64,000 nucleotides of DNA, taken from positions 2,448,501 through 2,512,500 of the forward strand of contig JAPYXD010000608.1 of the NCBI GenBank assembly GCA_030998225.1, given 5' to 3'. Position numbers and translations under genes: made by a program. Source of the stretch: Diplolepis rosae (taxonomy: Eukaryota > Arthropoda > Insecta > Hymenoptera > Diplolepididae). How positions within the stretch are numbered: position 1 is the stretch's first letter; each line of letters opens with the position of its first letter. Under the pieces are notes generated by a model that saw only the letters and a program-made list of their open reading frames with translations, ran no database searches and was not told the DNA's origin. This document shows, piece by piece, positions 1 through 9,888 of this stretch.

Positions 1-680
1 GCTCGCGATATGACCTATCTCTAAACATTTGTAACATTTTATTTCACGCGGCTTAGAACAATTTTTAGCTATATGACCGGATAATTTACATCGATAACAT
101 AAACGCTCACAGTCGCATCTTGTAGAAGAAATACTCTTTAGTATTTTCACCATTCTTTTGGGAACGCCCCTGCATCTCCTGCCACTTTTCGGTCAGTGAC
201 TTGTCTAACGTGAATGTATTTGAAAAAGCTGCTCTAAACGTCGACCAATCCTTAATTTGATCGATGTTCGCCTGATACCAGTTCTTGGCAGCTTTGTTTG
301 AACGACTCCTTGTCGTCTCAAACGCAATCGCCTCCGTCCACCTATGTAACTGTAGGTTCTAATTGTTTAAGCCATACTTTGGCACTAGCCGATCCTGAAA
401 GTCTATCAAATCCGGCTAAATTATGAGAAAGGTCTGGCAGCACATTATACATTGGAGCAGCCTGAGTCTGTGTCATTGCAGCTACGAGAGCCGTATTCTG
501 CTGCATCAGCGCTGACATGGCGGTAATCAACTGCTGCATCTCGCTTGTAGACGGTTGCTGCTGATGAAAATTTTCTGGTTTATTATTTCCGTGCTGAGGC
601 GCTTGTCCGAATCCCTATCCATCCATAGCATAAAATTTCTTTGTTCCCGTGCCATATTTCAGCATCCAGACGCCATTTTG
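1..680 (-). pseudogene. LTR-retrotransposon gag remnant with CCHC zinc knuckles
   Basis: Read on the minus strand, a Gln-rich N-terminal part (about 539-342) is followed, after a one-base frameshift near 355-362, by a gag core at about 340-130 that includes 'KAAKNWYQANIDQIKDW'. Near the left edge there is a nucleic-acid-binding CCHC knuckle (about 105-50, 'CYRCKLSGHIAKNC'), and a second knuckle (CYKC...H) runs off the window. The core runs straight into the first knuckle through a TGA, so a spacer that gag proteins normally have here seems to be deleted. Gag binds and packages the element RNA; this copy cannot make a full product. Another frame change lies near 560-620 before a plausible start at about 652. 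It is probably Ty3/gypsy type, but without pol in the window that is inference. Confidence 0.7.
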
Positions 681-1321
681 AAAAAAATCTTCGTTTCAAC
701 ACTCAAATATAATTTAACACTCACGATGACTAATTCAATTGTGAAAAGACACACTACACTGTCCTTGAGTGAGGCAGGAATTTTAAGCCATTTCTGAAAA
801 TGTTACATTTTCCAAATAATTAGACGAAACCAAGTCAATTACAATATTACTGTTTACTGAAGAAATACAAGTTTATTATTTAATAATTCAAATACAAGGT
901 TAGTATGCAAAACGACTCTTCAAACTAGTCTCCCCTAAACCCTAACTAGAAATCCCTAGAGTTTGAAATTCCATTTATTACAAAACAAAAAATTAAAACA
1001 AGAAAGAATCGCGGCACAGACATACAGAAATATAATTACACAATCGAAGATTCGGGGCAAAAATAAATTGTTTATAATAATGCCAATATTGTTTAATGGC
1101 AATTAATTATGCAAAACTGTTATTCGTAAGAAGAAATGAAATCAATCCCCTCAGAAGAAAAGTTTCCCATGGTTAAGAATGAGAAATAAGTGTATGTGTT
1201 TATAAAAATTATTCATAACAATGTCAATGTTGTTCAATGGCAATCGATTATGCAACAATATTATTCTTGATATAAATAATTTTTTCTTTTAGAATCAAGC
1301 AAAGCTCATCGAATTTTTGTA
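681..1321. other. AT-rich non-coding stretch with a weak 130-bp duplication
   Basis: No coding signal recognised. A motif around 'TTGTTTAATGGCAATTA' at 1068-1125 recurs with changes at 1198-1265 (offset about 134 bp), so part of this stretch is an old tandem duplication. It could be the leader of the Penelope-like element that follows, but no terminal repeat could be matched. Confidence 0.3.
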
Positions 1322-2633
1322 TTGCACAAATGTAGTTGTAAATATAAATTTCAACGTCTCATCAAAGGGGATAAACAATTTTTGTTGAATAACGATAACG
1401 TTTCTCTTTACAAGCTGACGGATTCATGGTTCACTAACCTGACTGACATACACATCCGAACCGAGGTTGTAAAGACAGTCAGGCTCGGCAAAAACTTCGG
1501 CATCCCTTTTTCACCATAAAACATAACCACAAAAAAAGTTTTATCAGATGTTAAATCAAATATCCATAAAATAAATAAAAAGACAGAAATTAGGCAAGGT
1601 TGAAATTTGTTAATTGCATTAAAAATTTCTTTGATCAAAAACAAAACTCTCTGAATTGGTTTCAAAAACAGGTTATCAAAAACTCCAAAATTACAGATAC
1701 TTTTTTGAAAAACAACCCGGATATATAATATACAAAGGCAGGAAAAAGTAACACAACTGTGGCCATGAACAAAACCAAATACATTCAACAAGCCACACTT
1801 ATGCTGTTCGACAAAAAAAACTTATAGAGCCTTTCAAAAAGATTTCACAAACACAATTCACTATAAAGTTAACAACATCATTAAACTCTGGAAGAGCAAA
1901 ATTACATCAGTGAAAAAATTACCTATTCTCTTTAATCAAGTAATCCATTACCAGCCAGAATTTACGGATTACCAAAATTCCATAAACGTGACCATCCCCT
2001 CAGAACTATTGGCTCTTTTTGTGGCAGCTCCACATATAACCTTGCATTATTTTACAGTAATGTTATTTCAAATATTATAATTTAACACATTTTAAGTATT
2101 TTGCAGAGAAAAAGAAAAACTTTCAACTCCTACCGGGCCACAAAATTATTTCTCTAGATGCAGTATTACTCTTTACAGATGTTCAAATTGTAGCCATTAA
2201 GGCATCAAAGATAGATGCCCTCAAATCCAACCTGATATAAAAATACTATGGTACAAGTTTAAAAATGGCATCAGAATTTGAGATTGAAAGTGTATGAAGG
2301 CAAACTGTATCTGAAAGCGTCCCAAACACGCTCATACCCCCAAATTTGTACCTTTGCCTTACGTACAAGGCCTATCTGCAAAACTGTCAGGTATCCTCAA
2401 ACCCTTCAATATGAAAATTGCTCCTCGTAATAATAATAATCTCTCACACTTTTTTAAATCAACCAAAGATCCTATTCCAAAACTCGACACTGCCAATGTC
2501 GTCTACAATATCCCTTGCTCTGACTTCACAGCAGCTCTTATAGGTACAACTAAACGGCCGACTAAATACTGGAATATAATACATGCACATAAGAAAGATG
2601 TTTACAACCCCCCGGAAAATGGACTGCAATCCC
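1322..2633 (+). pseudogene. Penelope-like retroelement remnant
   Basis: Three plus-strand protein pieces in different frames match the order of a Penelope-like element (PLE). They are an N-terminal segment at 1322-1519 with 'SWFTNLTDIHI'; a reverse-transcriptase piece at about 1950-2060 reading 'ARIYGLPKFHKRDHPLRTI', the PLE YGLPK-H motif; and a C-terminal segment at 2354-2633 with 'LDTANVVYNIPCSDFTAA', the start of the GIY-YIG endonuclease linker. Several frameshifts and stops separate the pieces, and the YxDD region is not readable. The same family occurs on the minus strand at 19.3-20.0 kb, where the C-terminal motif is nearly identical. The 3' side is cut off at about 2633, where a mariner-type copy begins. 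Dead copy. Confidence 0.75.
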
Positions 2634-3683
2634 AGGCCTCAATAGCAGCTGATTTATCCACAATACATTTAGACTTTACATACCCCCACAAATAAAAGTC
2701 CAAAGGTGTGATATCACACGATCTTGGAGGCCAATCCACCGGTCCGAGACGAGAGATGAATTGCTCTTACGACTACGCAGTAAATCCATTGTTTCACGGC
2801 CTGCATGACATGTAGCGCCGTATAATTGGAACCAAATGTCGTGGAGATTACGGGCTTCAATTTACAGCATCAAAAAGTCGTTTATTATGGCGCGAAAGCG
2901 TTCCCCATTTACTGTTACATTGGCGCCAGCCTCGTCTTTGAAGAAATATGGGCCAATCATTCATCCAGCCCATAAGCCGCACCAAACGGTTGTTTTCAAT
3001 GGATGTAATGGCAGTTCTTGAATGGCTTGGTTGCTCTTCACCCCAAATACGGCAATTTTGCTTATTTACGTAGCCATTAAGCCAAAAATGGGTCTCATCG
3101 CTGAACAAAATTCGTGTCCCAAAATGCGGATCTTCTGCGAGTTTTCCAAGAGCCCAACGACTGAAATTATGAAGCTTTGGAAGATCAGCCGGCTTCAATT
3201 CTTGGATTAGCTGTATTTTATACGCTTTCAAACCAAGATCTTTGCGTAAAATCGCTCAAGTAATGCCGTAACATAGGCCAAGTTGTTGAGATCGGCGCCG
3301 AATCGATTCTTACGGGTCTTCGGCAAAACTCTCATTTACAGCCGCAATATTCTCTACAGTTCGGGCTGTACGTGGTCTAATCGGTCAAGTATCATCCAAT
3401 AATATTAAATTATTCTCGAGTTTGCCGATGGTATGCCGAATAGTGTGTTCGTTAGGACGATTATGTATGCCATAAATTGGCCTGAGCGCGCGACAAACAT
3501 TTGTCACAGAGCGTCCATTTTCGTAATATAATTGTACGATTTGTAAAAGTTGTTGAGGGGTAAGTCTTTCCATGATGAAATGTCAAAAAACTGAATAAAA
3601 CTGTGTATTTAGTTTGACAGTATTCACACGTGACATGTCAATAAAACCCTATTGGAAAAAGTACCTCCAATTTGATCACACTT
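2634..3683 (-). mobile_element. Tc1/mariner-superfamily element, 3'-truncated
   Basis: Same family as the copy at 7556-8479, in opposite orientation. On the minus strand, the N-terminal helix-turn-helix piece (3573-3385, starting 'MERLTPQQLLQIVQLYYENG') ends at a TGA that the other copy shares. A central piece (3231-2857) has the first catalytic Asp in 'FSDETHFWLNGYVNK'. The last coding part resembles 'RSCDITPLDFYL', the third acidic position. The right end carries the terminal inverted repeat, AAGTGTGATCAAATTGGAGG when reverse-complemented, next to TA. The left end is missing: at about 2634 it joins the Penelope-like element directly, about 245 bp short of the expected terminus. It keeps a central region of roughly 370 bp that the 7.6-kb copy lacks. 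Confidence 0.82.
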
Positions 3684-3684
3684 T

Positions 3685-3690
<6 letters not shown>

Positions 3691-3728
<38 letters not shown>
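3691..3728. repeat. (AT)n microsatellite
   Basis: An uninterrupted AT dinucleotide run of 19 units, just outside the mariner-type terminus. The following 200 bp (to about 3910) stay low in complexity, with TATA/CATA-rich steps. Confidence 0.95.
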
Positions 3729-3731
<3 letters not shown>

Positions 3732-3940
3732 TACACACCTATACATAATACAATAATATAATTAATATAATATAATAATAAAAAAAATGATGAAATAATA
3801 TATAAAATAGACATAGTATACGCATATACCCACAACACATGCATATATACGCCCATATGCAATTGTAATGGTGATACATGCCCCTTTATGAGTGTAAGGA
3901 TATACATATATAATTAGATTTCAGAATATTTCCCAACTTC

Positions 3941-4002
3941 ATAGGTCCCTAAACCGACCCCTTAACAGTCTATGCTGAGCGCGCAAAAACGCTCAGGTTA
4001 CG
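3941..4002 (-). repeat. Dispersed hairpin-bearing repeat, copy 1
   Basis: Its reverse complement closely matches 48198-48258: both contain TGAGCGTTTTTGC followed by an inverted CGCTCA and a downstream GTTAAGGGG-type stretch. The core can fold into a small hairpin (TGAGCG/CGCTCA). Both copies lie next to TA-rich microsatellite sequence. Family unknown; possibly the end of a transposon. Confidence 0.55.
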
Positions 4003-4035
4003 AAAAGCGCAAATTAACTTTTCGTCGTTCTTTTG

Positions 4036-4072
4036 AATCAAGTGAAATATTACTTAAATATTTCACTTGATT
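4036..4072. repeat. Perfect 16-bp palindrome arms
   Basis: AATCAAGTGAAATATT (4036-4051) is perfectly inverted at 4057-4072, with a 5-base spacer. It could form a stable hairpin or mark a MITE end; no function can be assigned. Confidence 0.8.
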
Positions 4073-4179
4073 TATTGTAGGTTTTATTTGGCTATGTCTT
4101 CATTTACGTTTGGTCGTAACGGTAGTAAGATTTTTTGAGGATCAACTAGTGGTTTCTGAGCAACGTTTATTGTTCTTGG

Positions 4180-4620
4180 TTCTGACGTCTTTCGATGTGG
4201 CCAAACTTTAACATTATAACATTGGTACTTTGCTGTCTCAAGTGCATAGAAAGCAGCAATGTTTTGTATAGCCAGATTGCAATCCGAGAAGAATCCCTAT
4301 GACTTTAAAATCGCCACAGATAGACTACTCATATGATTTGTAATTTATTTTGTCAAGTAATAATTTTATAACAATATAGCACTCTTTCATATTGGTGGAA
4401 TGAGCGATGGATCTTGATGGATATTTATTTCCACTGTCTCTGGCTGGTGTTCATGAACAAGGCTCTTCATAAGCCCATCTACATTGGTAGAATAAATGAA
4501 AGTATCTTGACTGAAAAAAACTGTTATAGTTGAATCTTTTTCTTGATTCCGGTAAGAGATTTTCACATCTTTTTCCAGCAAATTGCTTCCAACTTTTTTC
4601 ATCATTTTTTAGTTGAATCT
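4180..4620 (-). pseudogene. Unclassified transposon-associated ORF remnant, copy 1
   Basis: The minus-strand reading contains 'LLEKDVKISYRNQEKDS', 'TNVDGLMKSLVHEHQPE' and, lower down, a part corresponding to 'ICGDFKVIGILLGLQSGY' in the longer copy at 31990-33010. The two copies share long DNA blocks, for example the TATAGCCAGATTGCAATCCG stretch. I recognise this as a protein type that recurs in many arthropod genomes and looks mobile, but I cannot name its transposon class. It is fragmented by stops, and a segment of about 60 bp present in the 32-kb copy is missing here. Confidence 0.55.
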
Positions 4621-5586
4621 GAAAAATATCATTAATTGGAGTTTTCCTGATTTAGACGATGTGAATCTACTCGTGAATTCCAAAGTAAAAACTCCGGTCA
4701 ACCATTACAGCTCCGACAAAGACTAATGTTCACCACCATAGATCATCAAAATATACGCCTTTATTGGCTCCAAAGGCTTACAGGTAACCCTGAACCTGAA
4801 GCTAATTTAGTGAAAGTCTATCTGTCGTCTCGAATACCCGAGAACTAATTTTGAAGAATTTTTTTATTCTTCCAATGATCGATATAATGGACTGAAATGA
4901 TTTAGAAAATTAGTAAAATAGTTCATAATTTTCAAAGAGGTTCGAAATATTGCCAAAAATTTAGGGTTATCACTCTCCCACGAGAACAAATATTGAGATT
5001 CTCTACCGCTACCGCAACTTTTTAAAATAAATTCAATTTAAAAAGGTTAAACTGAAGATGAAGCCTTTCATACAGGTAACTAAAAAATTAAAATAGGTTC
5101 ATCCGACTGAAAGAGAAAATTACCCAAGTTTTCCAGCTTAGCTGAAAAAAGAAAGTTATAAATTAAGTCGTATTATATGGTATATGCTAAATCAATAGAA
5201 TCTTATACCTCCACAAACTAGGATAATTTTCTTAACTATCAAAAACAAGAAGTTTAGATGATCAAAAAGTTCAAAAGCATTTAAAATTCTAACATTTAAT
5301 CCTTCTGTAAAATCCTTCTGTAAGTTCCTCTCTAACCCTCTGTCTGTTGATTCTACACTTTGAAGCGTTCGAATTATGATTCATGGTTTCAGATACATAT
5401 TGTTGCCTCAGCCTTCTACTACTGCCATTAGTAATTAATGTAATTTTCCTCCCATTGGTCTGGGACCTTGACGAAGTCTTTCTCTTGGCTTTGGCAAAAA
5501 AGGACGGGTGGGGAGGCTTAGCAGTCGACCCTTGGGCCATAGAGGTTGCAGTGTCACGATGAATCTGTGAAAAAATGCGGGAGGCT
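4621..5586. other. No recognised gene; holds one dispersed short repeat
   Basis: Mostly AT-rich and non-coding. The segment 4870-4930 (ATGATCGATATAATGGACTG...) is repeated with few changes at 55060-55120. The minus-strand frame over 5289-5600 is open but shows no recognisable motif; it overlaps the start of the R1-type LINE and I do not call it a gene. Confidence 0.4.
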
Positions 5587-5702
5587 CTATAAACGGGCAT
5601 CTTCCCAGTTGCCTGAAGGGTGCCCTATAAACGGGTTTTATCCCAAGTTGAGAGAGGGGTACGCTATAGACGCGTTCATCCCAACGAATGGGGAAGGATG
5701 TA
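5587..5702 (+). repeat. Three imperfect 38-39 bp tandem repeats
   Basis: Units begin with CTATA(A/G)ACG at 5587, 5625 and 5664, each followed by a variable TCCC...GGG block. The base composition jumps upward here relative to the sequence before it. The array lies just upstream of the R1-clade LINE and may be its 5' untranslated repeat; that link is inferred from position. Confidence 0.6.
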
Positions 5703-6264
5703 TGTATGGCATCGCAGCACGAATGGCGCGAATGGAGCTATGAGAGAACTGGTGGATGGAACCTCCTAAGAGGACACTGTAATCCTCTGCAGTCTGCGAC
5801 TAAGAACAGTCCAACTGATCGTTCCCGTATGGTGCCTCACTGGGAGTGCCTCGACGGCTGGTGGTGTCTTTCCCGATCCATTAGAAGGCGGGGCTGATGT
5901 GAGCCTGGCTCTGCCGAGGTGGTGCGCCGTGCGGGATCAGGAGCCAGTCCCTTCGGGACCTTGATCAGGTAGTGCGTATTAAACACAGACGTCGGAGTCT
6001 GTGTTGCACCCAGCGAGTCTGGTTCGTCCGTGTTTTCCCGGACTGGCTAAGCGGAGGTTGGGCTCCAGGGAACTGGGGTAAGACTACGGTCCGAGGGTAC
6101 ACCCGTTCCTAACAACTCCGACCCGCTCCTCTATGCACGATGCGCTGGTAAAAAACATTTATGGATTCCAAAAAAACAAAAAAGGGGAACAAGGAGTGTG
6201 AAATTCTTTTGAGAGATGAAGGATTGAAAGACATTCTCCAGCTCCTGATCAAGTCAAGTACATC
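5703..6264 (+). mobile_element. Upstream part of R1-clade LINE 1
   Basis: GC-richer sequence continuous with the LINE coding region that follows. It includes hairpin-prone segments, such as AACACAGAC paired with GTCTGTGTT around 5976-6004 and GTCCC/GGGAC around 5947-5959. No open frame of the usual ORF1 (gag with CCHC knuckles) or of the endonuclease domain is readable, so the element is heavily deleted at its 5' side. Confidence 0.45.
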
Positions 6265-7555
6265 GTGCAGAGCTTGTATCCACACGTAGAGCCGTTCCAA
6301 AGACAGGACCGAAGTTCCTGCGTGGTCCGGCGCGAGGAACTCTTCACTTTCGAAGAACTAAAGAAAGCGGGTGGAAGGCTCAAGGCAAACACAGCACCGG
6401 GTATCGACGGGGTGCCGAACGAGATCCTCGAAGAGGTAATCAGGTCAAACCCGCAGATCTTCCTAGAAGCCTTTAACTACTGTCTTCGGGAGAGAAGATT
6501 CTTCGTAGACTGGAAGAAGCAGAGGTTGGTCCTGCTGAGGAAGGGCAACAAACCCCTAGAAGATGCCTCATCCTATGTCTATTTGTCTATTGGATACAAT
6601 GGGGAAGCTTCTAGAGGAAATGATCCTACAAAGACTACAGAGTCACATGGTCGGCGAGAACGGCCTCTCGGAAAACCAGTTGGGATTCAGGAAAGGCAGG
6701 TCCACTGTGGACGCTATGCAAGCTGTGGTTAACATCGCCACAAATGCAAGAAAGGAACTGGTAAGCATAAGGAATCCAGCGCATTGATTAGAATTGACAT
6801 ACGCAATGCGTTCAATACCACGAGATGGAATATCTGCATCGAGGCGATGGTGCAGAAGAAGGTTCCAAACTACCTGTTGCGGATGATAGATGACTATTTG
6901 AGCGACAGGTGGGTAATATATGAAGGCGAGAAATGGTCTCTCACAGAAGAGATGACATGTGGCGCTCCTCAGGGATCGCGGGTAGTATCACTTTTTTGGA
7001 ACGTCATGTATGACGTTTTATTGCGCTTGGACCTGCCTGCTGGAACGAGCATCATCGGCTTCGTGGATGACGCACTTGTCGTGTGTGCCGCTGAAGACGT
7101 CGAAATCCTGGAGCTAAGGATCAATAAAAGTCTGTGGCGAGCAAAGCGTTGGTTGGATATCAGAGGCCTGCAGATGACCCCTGAGAAAACCGAGGCTTTG
7201 CTCGTCACGGGCAGGAAATCCTTTCAGTAACCGAGGATCGTTCTCGGAGAACATGAGGTCGAGTGGAAAACAAGCATCAAGTACCTGGGGATGCAATTGG
7301 ATCAAAGGCTTAGCTTCGGTGAACACCTAGAGATCGCAACTGCCAAAGCCATCCAATGTGGAGCAAACTTGACTCGGGTTATGCCCAACATTGGTGGACC
7401 CAGGGAAGCGAAAAGGAGACTGGTGACGAGCGTGGTGCTTTCGAAGCTGCTTTATGCAGCTCCGGTCTGGGCAAATGCCCTGCAAAATCATGATATCCAG
7501 AGAAAACTGTTCTCAGAGCAGAGATCTGTCGCGCTGAGAGTAGTTTCAGCATATA
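6265..7555 (+). pseudogene. R1-clade LINE 1, reverse transcriptase (5' part)
   Basis: The plus-strand ORF2 is readable in shifting frames. 6265-6590 gives 'NTAPGIDGVPNEILEEV' and 'WKKQRLVLLRKGNKPL', the conserved start of the R1/Jockey-type RT. 6590-6787 gives 'LLDTMGKLLEEMILQRLQ' and 'NQLGFRKGRSTVDA'. 6784-7230 gives the motif-A Asp in 'IRIDIRNAFNTTRW', 'CGAPQGS' and the catalytic pair in 'GFVDDALVV'. An in-frame TAA at 7228-7230 is followed without shift by 'YLGMQLDQRLSFGEHLE' up to 'RVVSAY'. A few bases are lost near 6590, where the SSYRP region normally lies. The frame is cut by the mariner insertion at 7556 and resumes at 8480. ORF2 copies the element RNA into chromosomal DNA; this copy is dead. 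Confidence 0.88.
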
Positions 7556-8479
7556 AAGTGTGATCAAATTGGCGGTACTTTTTCCAATGGGGTTTTATTG
7601 ACATGTGACGCGTGACTACTGTCAAACTAAATACACAATTTTATTCAGTTTTTATTGACATTTCATCATGGAAAGACTTACCCTTCAACAACGTTTACAA
7701 ATCGTACAATTATATTACGAAAATGGACGCTCTGTGACAGGTGTTTGTCGCGCGCTCAGGCCAATTTATGGCGTACATAATCGTCCTACCGAACACACTA
7801 TTCGGCATACCATCGGCAAACTCGAGAATAATTTAACATTATTGGATGATACTTGACCGATTAGACCACGTACAGCCCGAACTGTAGAGAATATTGCGGC
7901 TGTAAATGAGAGTTTTGCCGAAGACCCGGAAGAATCGATTCGGCGCCGATCTCAACAACTTGGCCTATCTTATGGCACTACTTGGGCGATTTTTGATGCT
8001 GTAAATTGAAGTCCGTAATCTCCACGACATTTGGTTCCAAGTATACGGCGCTACATGTCATGCAGCCCGTGAAACAATGGATTTACTGCGTAGTCGTAAG
8101 ACCAATTTATCTCTCGTCTCGGACCGGTGGATTGGCCTCCAAGATCGTGTGATATCACACCTTTGGACTTTTATTTGTTGGGGTATGTAAAGTCTAAATG
8201 TTTTGTGGATAAACCAGCTACTATTGAGGCATTGGAAGATAACATTACTGAAGTTATTAGCGAGATACCGACCGAAGTCCTCGAGCGAGTTATTCAAAAT
8301 TGGTGTTTACGGATGGACGAATTAAAGCGCAGTTGCGTCCAACATTTGAAAGGGGTTATCTTCAAAAAATAAATGTCGTGAATGGTTCTGCACAAAAATA
8401 AAAAAGATTTCCCTATCAATTTGAATTTTCGTTGTTTTATTTCAATTTAAAATCCTATACCTCTAAATTGATCACCCTT
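7556..8479 (+). mobile_element. Tc1/mariner-superfamily element with TA duplication
   Basis: A 924-bp element bounded by TA at 7554-7555 and 8480-8481. The terminal inverted repeats are AAGTGTGATCAAATTGGCGG at the left and AAGGGTGATCAATTTAGAGG at the right (reverse complement). The transposase remnant starts at 7668 ('MERLTLQQRLQIVQLYYENG', helix-turn-helix). It meets the TGA shared with the 2.6-3.7 kb copy, loses about 370 bp of the catalytic core near 8000, then resumes with 'SCDITPLDFYLLGYVKSK' and runs to a C-terminus at about 8369. It cannot be autonomous. Removing the element and one TA restores an uninterrupted LINE codon series across the site (Ala-Tyr-Arg). Confidence 0.93.
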
Positions 8480-9005
8480 TAGAACTATCTCGACGAGTGC
8501 TGCGTTGAACCTGGCGAGTGTTCCACCAATAGATTTATTGGCAAAGAAAAGGCAGGAGACCTTTCAGCTCCGCAAGGAGCTTACCTGTACCAACCTGCAG
8601 GAAATTGCTCGCGCGAAGGAGACCATCCGCCAGGATGGAAGGCGCCGACTCATCGAGAAATGGCAGACGAGATGGCATGGTGAGCAAACTGGGAGACGGA
8701 CTTACCGCCTGATCCCGGAGCTCGCCACCTGGCTGAACAGAAAGCACGGGGATGTTGGCTTCTACTTGGCGCAAGCGCTCTCAGGCCATGGCTGTTTTAA
8801 CCCGTACCTGAGGCGTTTTAAGAAGAGAGACGAGGATATGTACGAAAGAGTCGTACGCGACTATAAGCCGGAACCAATCGCCCGTGAAGTCCAAAGGCGG
8901 AAGTTGATTCCGCGGGCGGTGTATTGGTTCGAGAGAGGGGTTTTTTGGTTTTAATAGGTATGCCTAGCCTCGTCCCTAGAGCATTATTAATAATGATTGA
9001 ATACT
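8480..9005 (+). pseudogene. R1-clade LINE 1, C-terminal part and 3' end
   Basis: Continues the ORF2 interrupted at 7555: 'RTISTSAALNLASVPPIDLL' fits directly onto the upstream 'SAY'. It runs to a stop at about 8952-8954, after 'YWFERGVFWF'. The ORF2 C-terminal region is intact here, with a basic middle part ('RRRLIEKWQTRWHGEQTGRR'). About 50 bp of 3' untranslated sequence follows. The last part of this segment has a second copy at 39195-39435, which helps fix the 3' end of the family. Confidence 0.85.
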
Positions 9006-9888
9006 TCACATTTTTTGTTCAAATAAAACTAATACGGTGTTTTTGACATGGTGTAATTACAACTTATGTTGTTCGTCTCCTCATTATCTAAAATAAAAAA
9101 ATTTTAAAAATACCTTGAAAAAATATTGTCATAACTATTAGGGACAGAAATATTATACAAGGATAATTTTAATATTCTGTTTTTACCTTCTCGGATGTTA
9201 TATTTACAAAAATTAGATCTAAAACTTTTTTACTTGATATAGTGTGCCCCACCCAGTGTTAAAAAGGAGTTTTTTAATTCGGAGATGCTTCCGATAATGG
9301 CTCACAAGTTTAATGAGATACACAGAATTAAGGAAATAGTATCACCTCGAATTGAAATGATAGACGCTATTCCGAAAGCACAGAGATTCCAATTATCAAC
9401 AAAACTTTAATAAATAATCAAAGGTTTTGAATAGAGGGGCTAATCAATTTTTCATACTACAATTCCAACTTCGATAGTTTGTAAATTTGATAAAAACATT
9501 ATTAAATACAGGCGCAACACATTCATATGAAATGATAAAACATTTAAACATATGCTTGATGGGACACATTTCGAATGAATTATATATATTATGTTAGGAA
9601 CAAATGTTGCGAGCAGTTGCCAATGCAATAATAATATATTCAATAGATAATATTTTTTCAAAAATTCATTTTTAAATTTTCGTAACATACTATAAAATAT
9701 CAGTGATATCAAGTTTCTTACAATATATTTTTTGATTTTAACTTTGATACTATATAGATTCAACTTTGATGGATGATATGTAATACCAAAAACTTGTCAT
9801 AAATCTTAATTTTGTAGTTTTTTCATAAAATGAGAAAATTTTCATTTATGATGTTACAGCAGTCGGTAAAGTTGCATGGTTGGAAATA
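9006..9888. other. AT-rich stretch, nothing recognised
   Basis: Short open frames on the minus strand (for example 9763-9452) are rich in Ile, Leu, Asn and Lys, as expected from base composition, and show no motif. The TA at 9887-9888 is the target site of the next element. Confidence 0.4.

Noticed and set aside
3683..3907. Tyr/Ile-rich minus-strand frame of 74 codons
   Set aside because: Produced by the (AT)n microsatellite and adjoining low-complexity sequence.
5289..5600. 103-codon minus-strand frame
   Set aside because: Overlaps the LINE-associated tandem repeat on the opposite strand and has no recognisable motif; likely chance.
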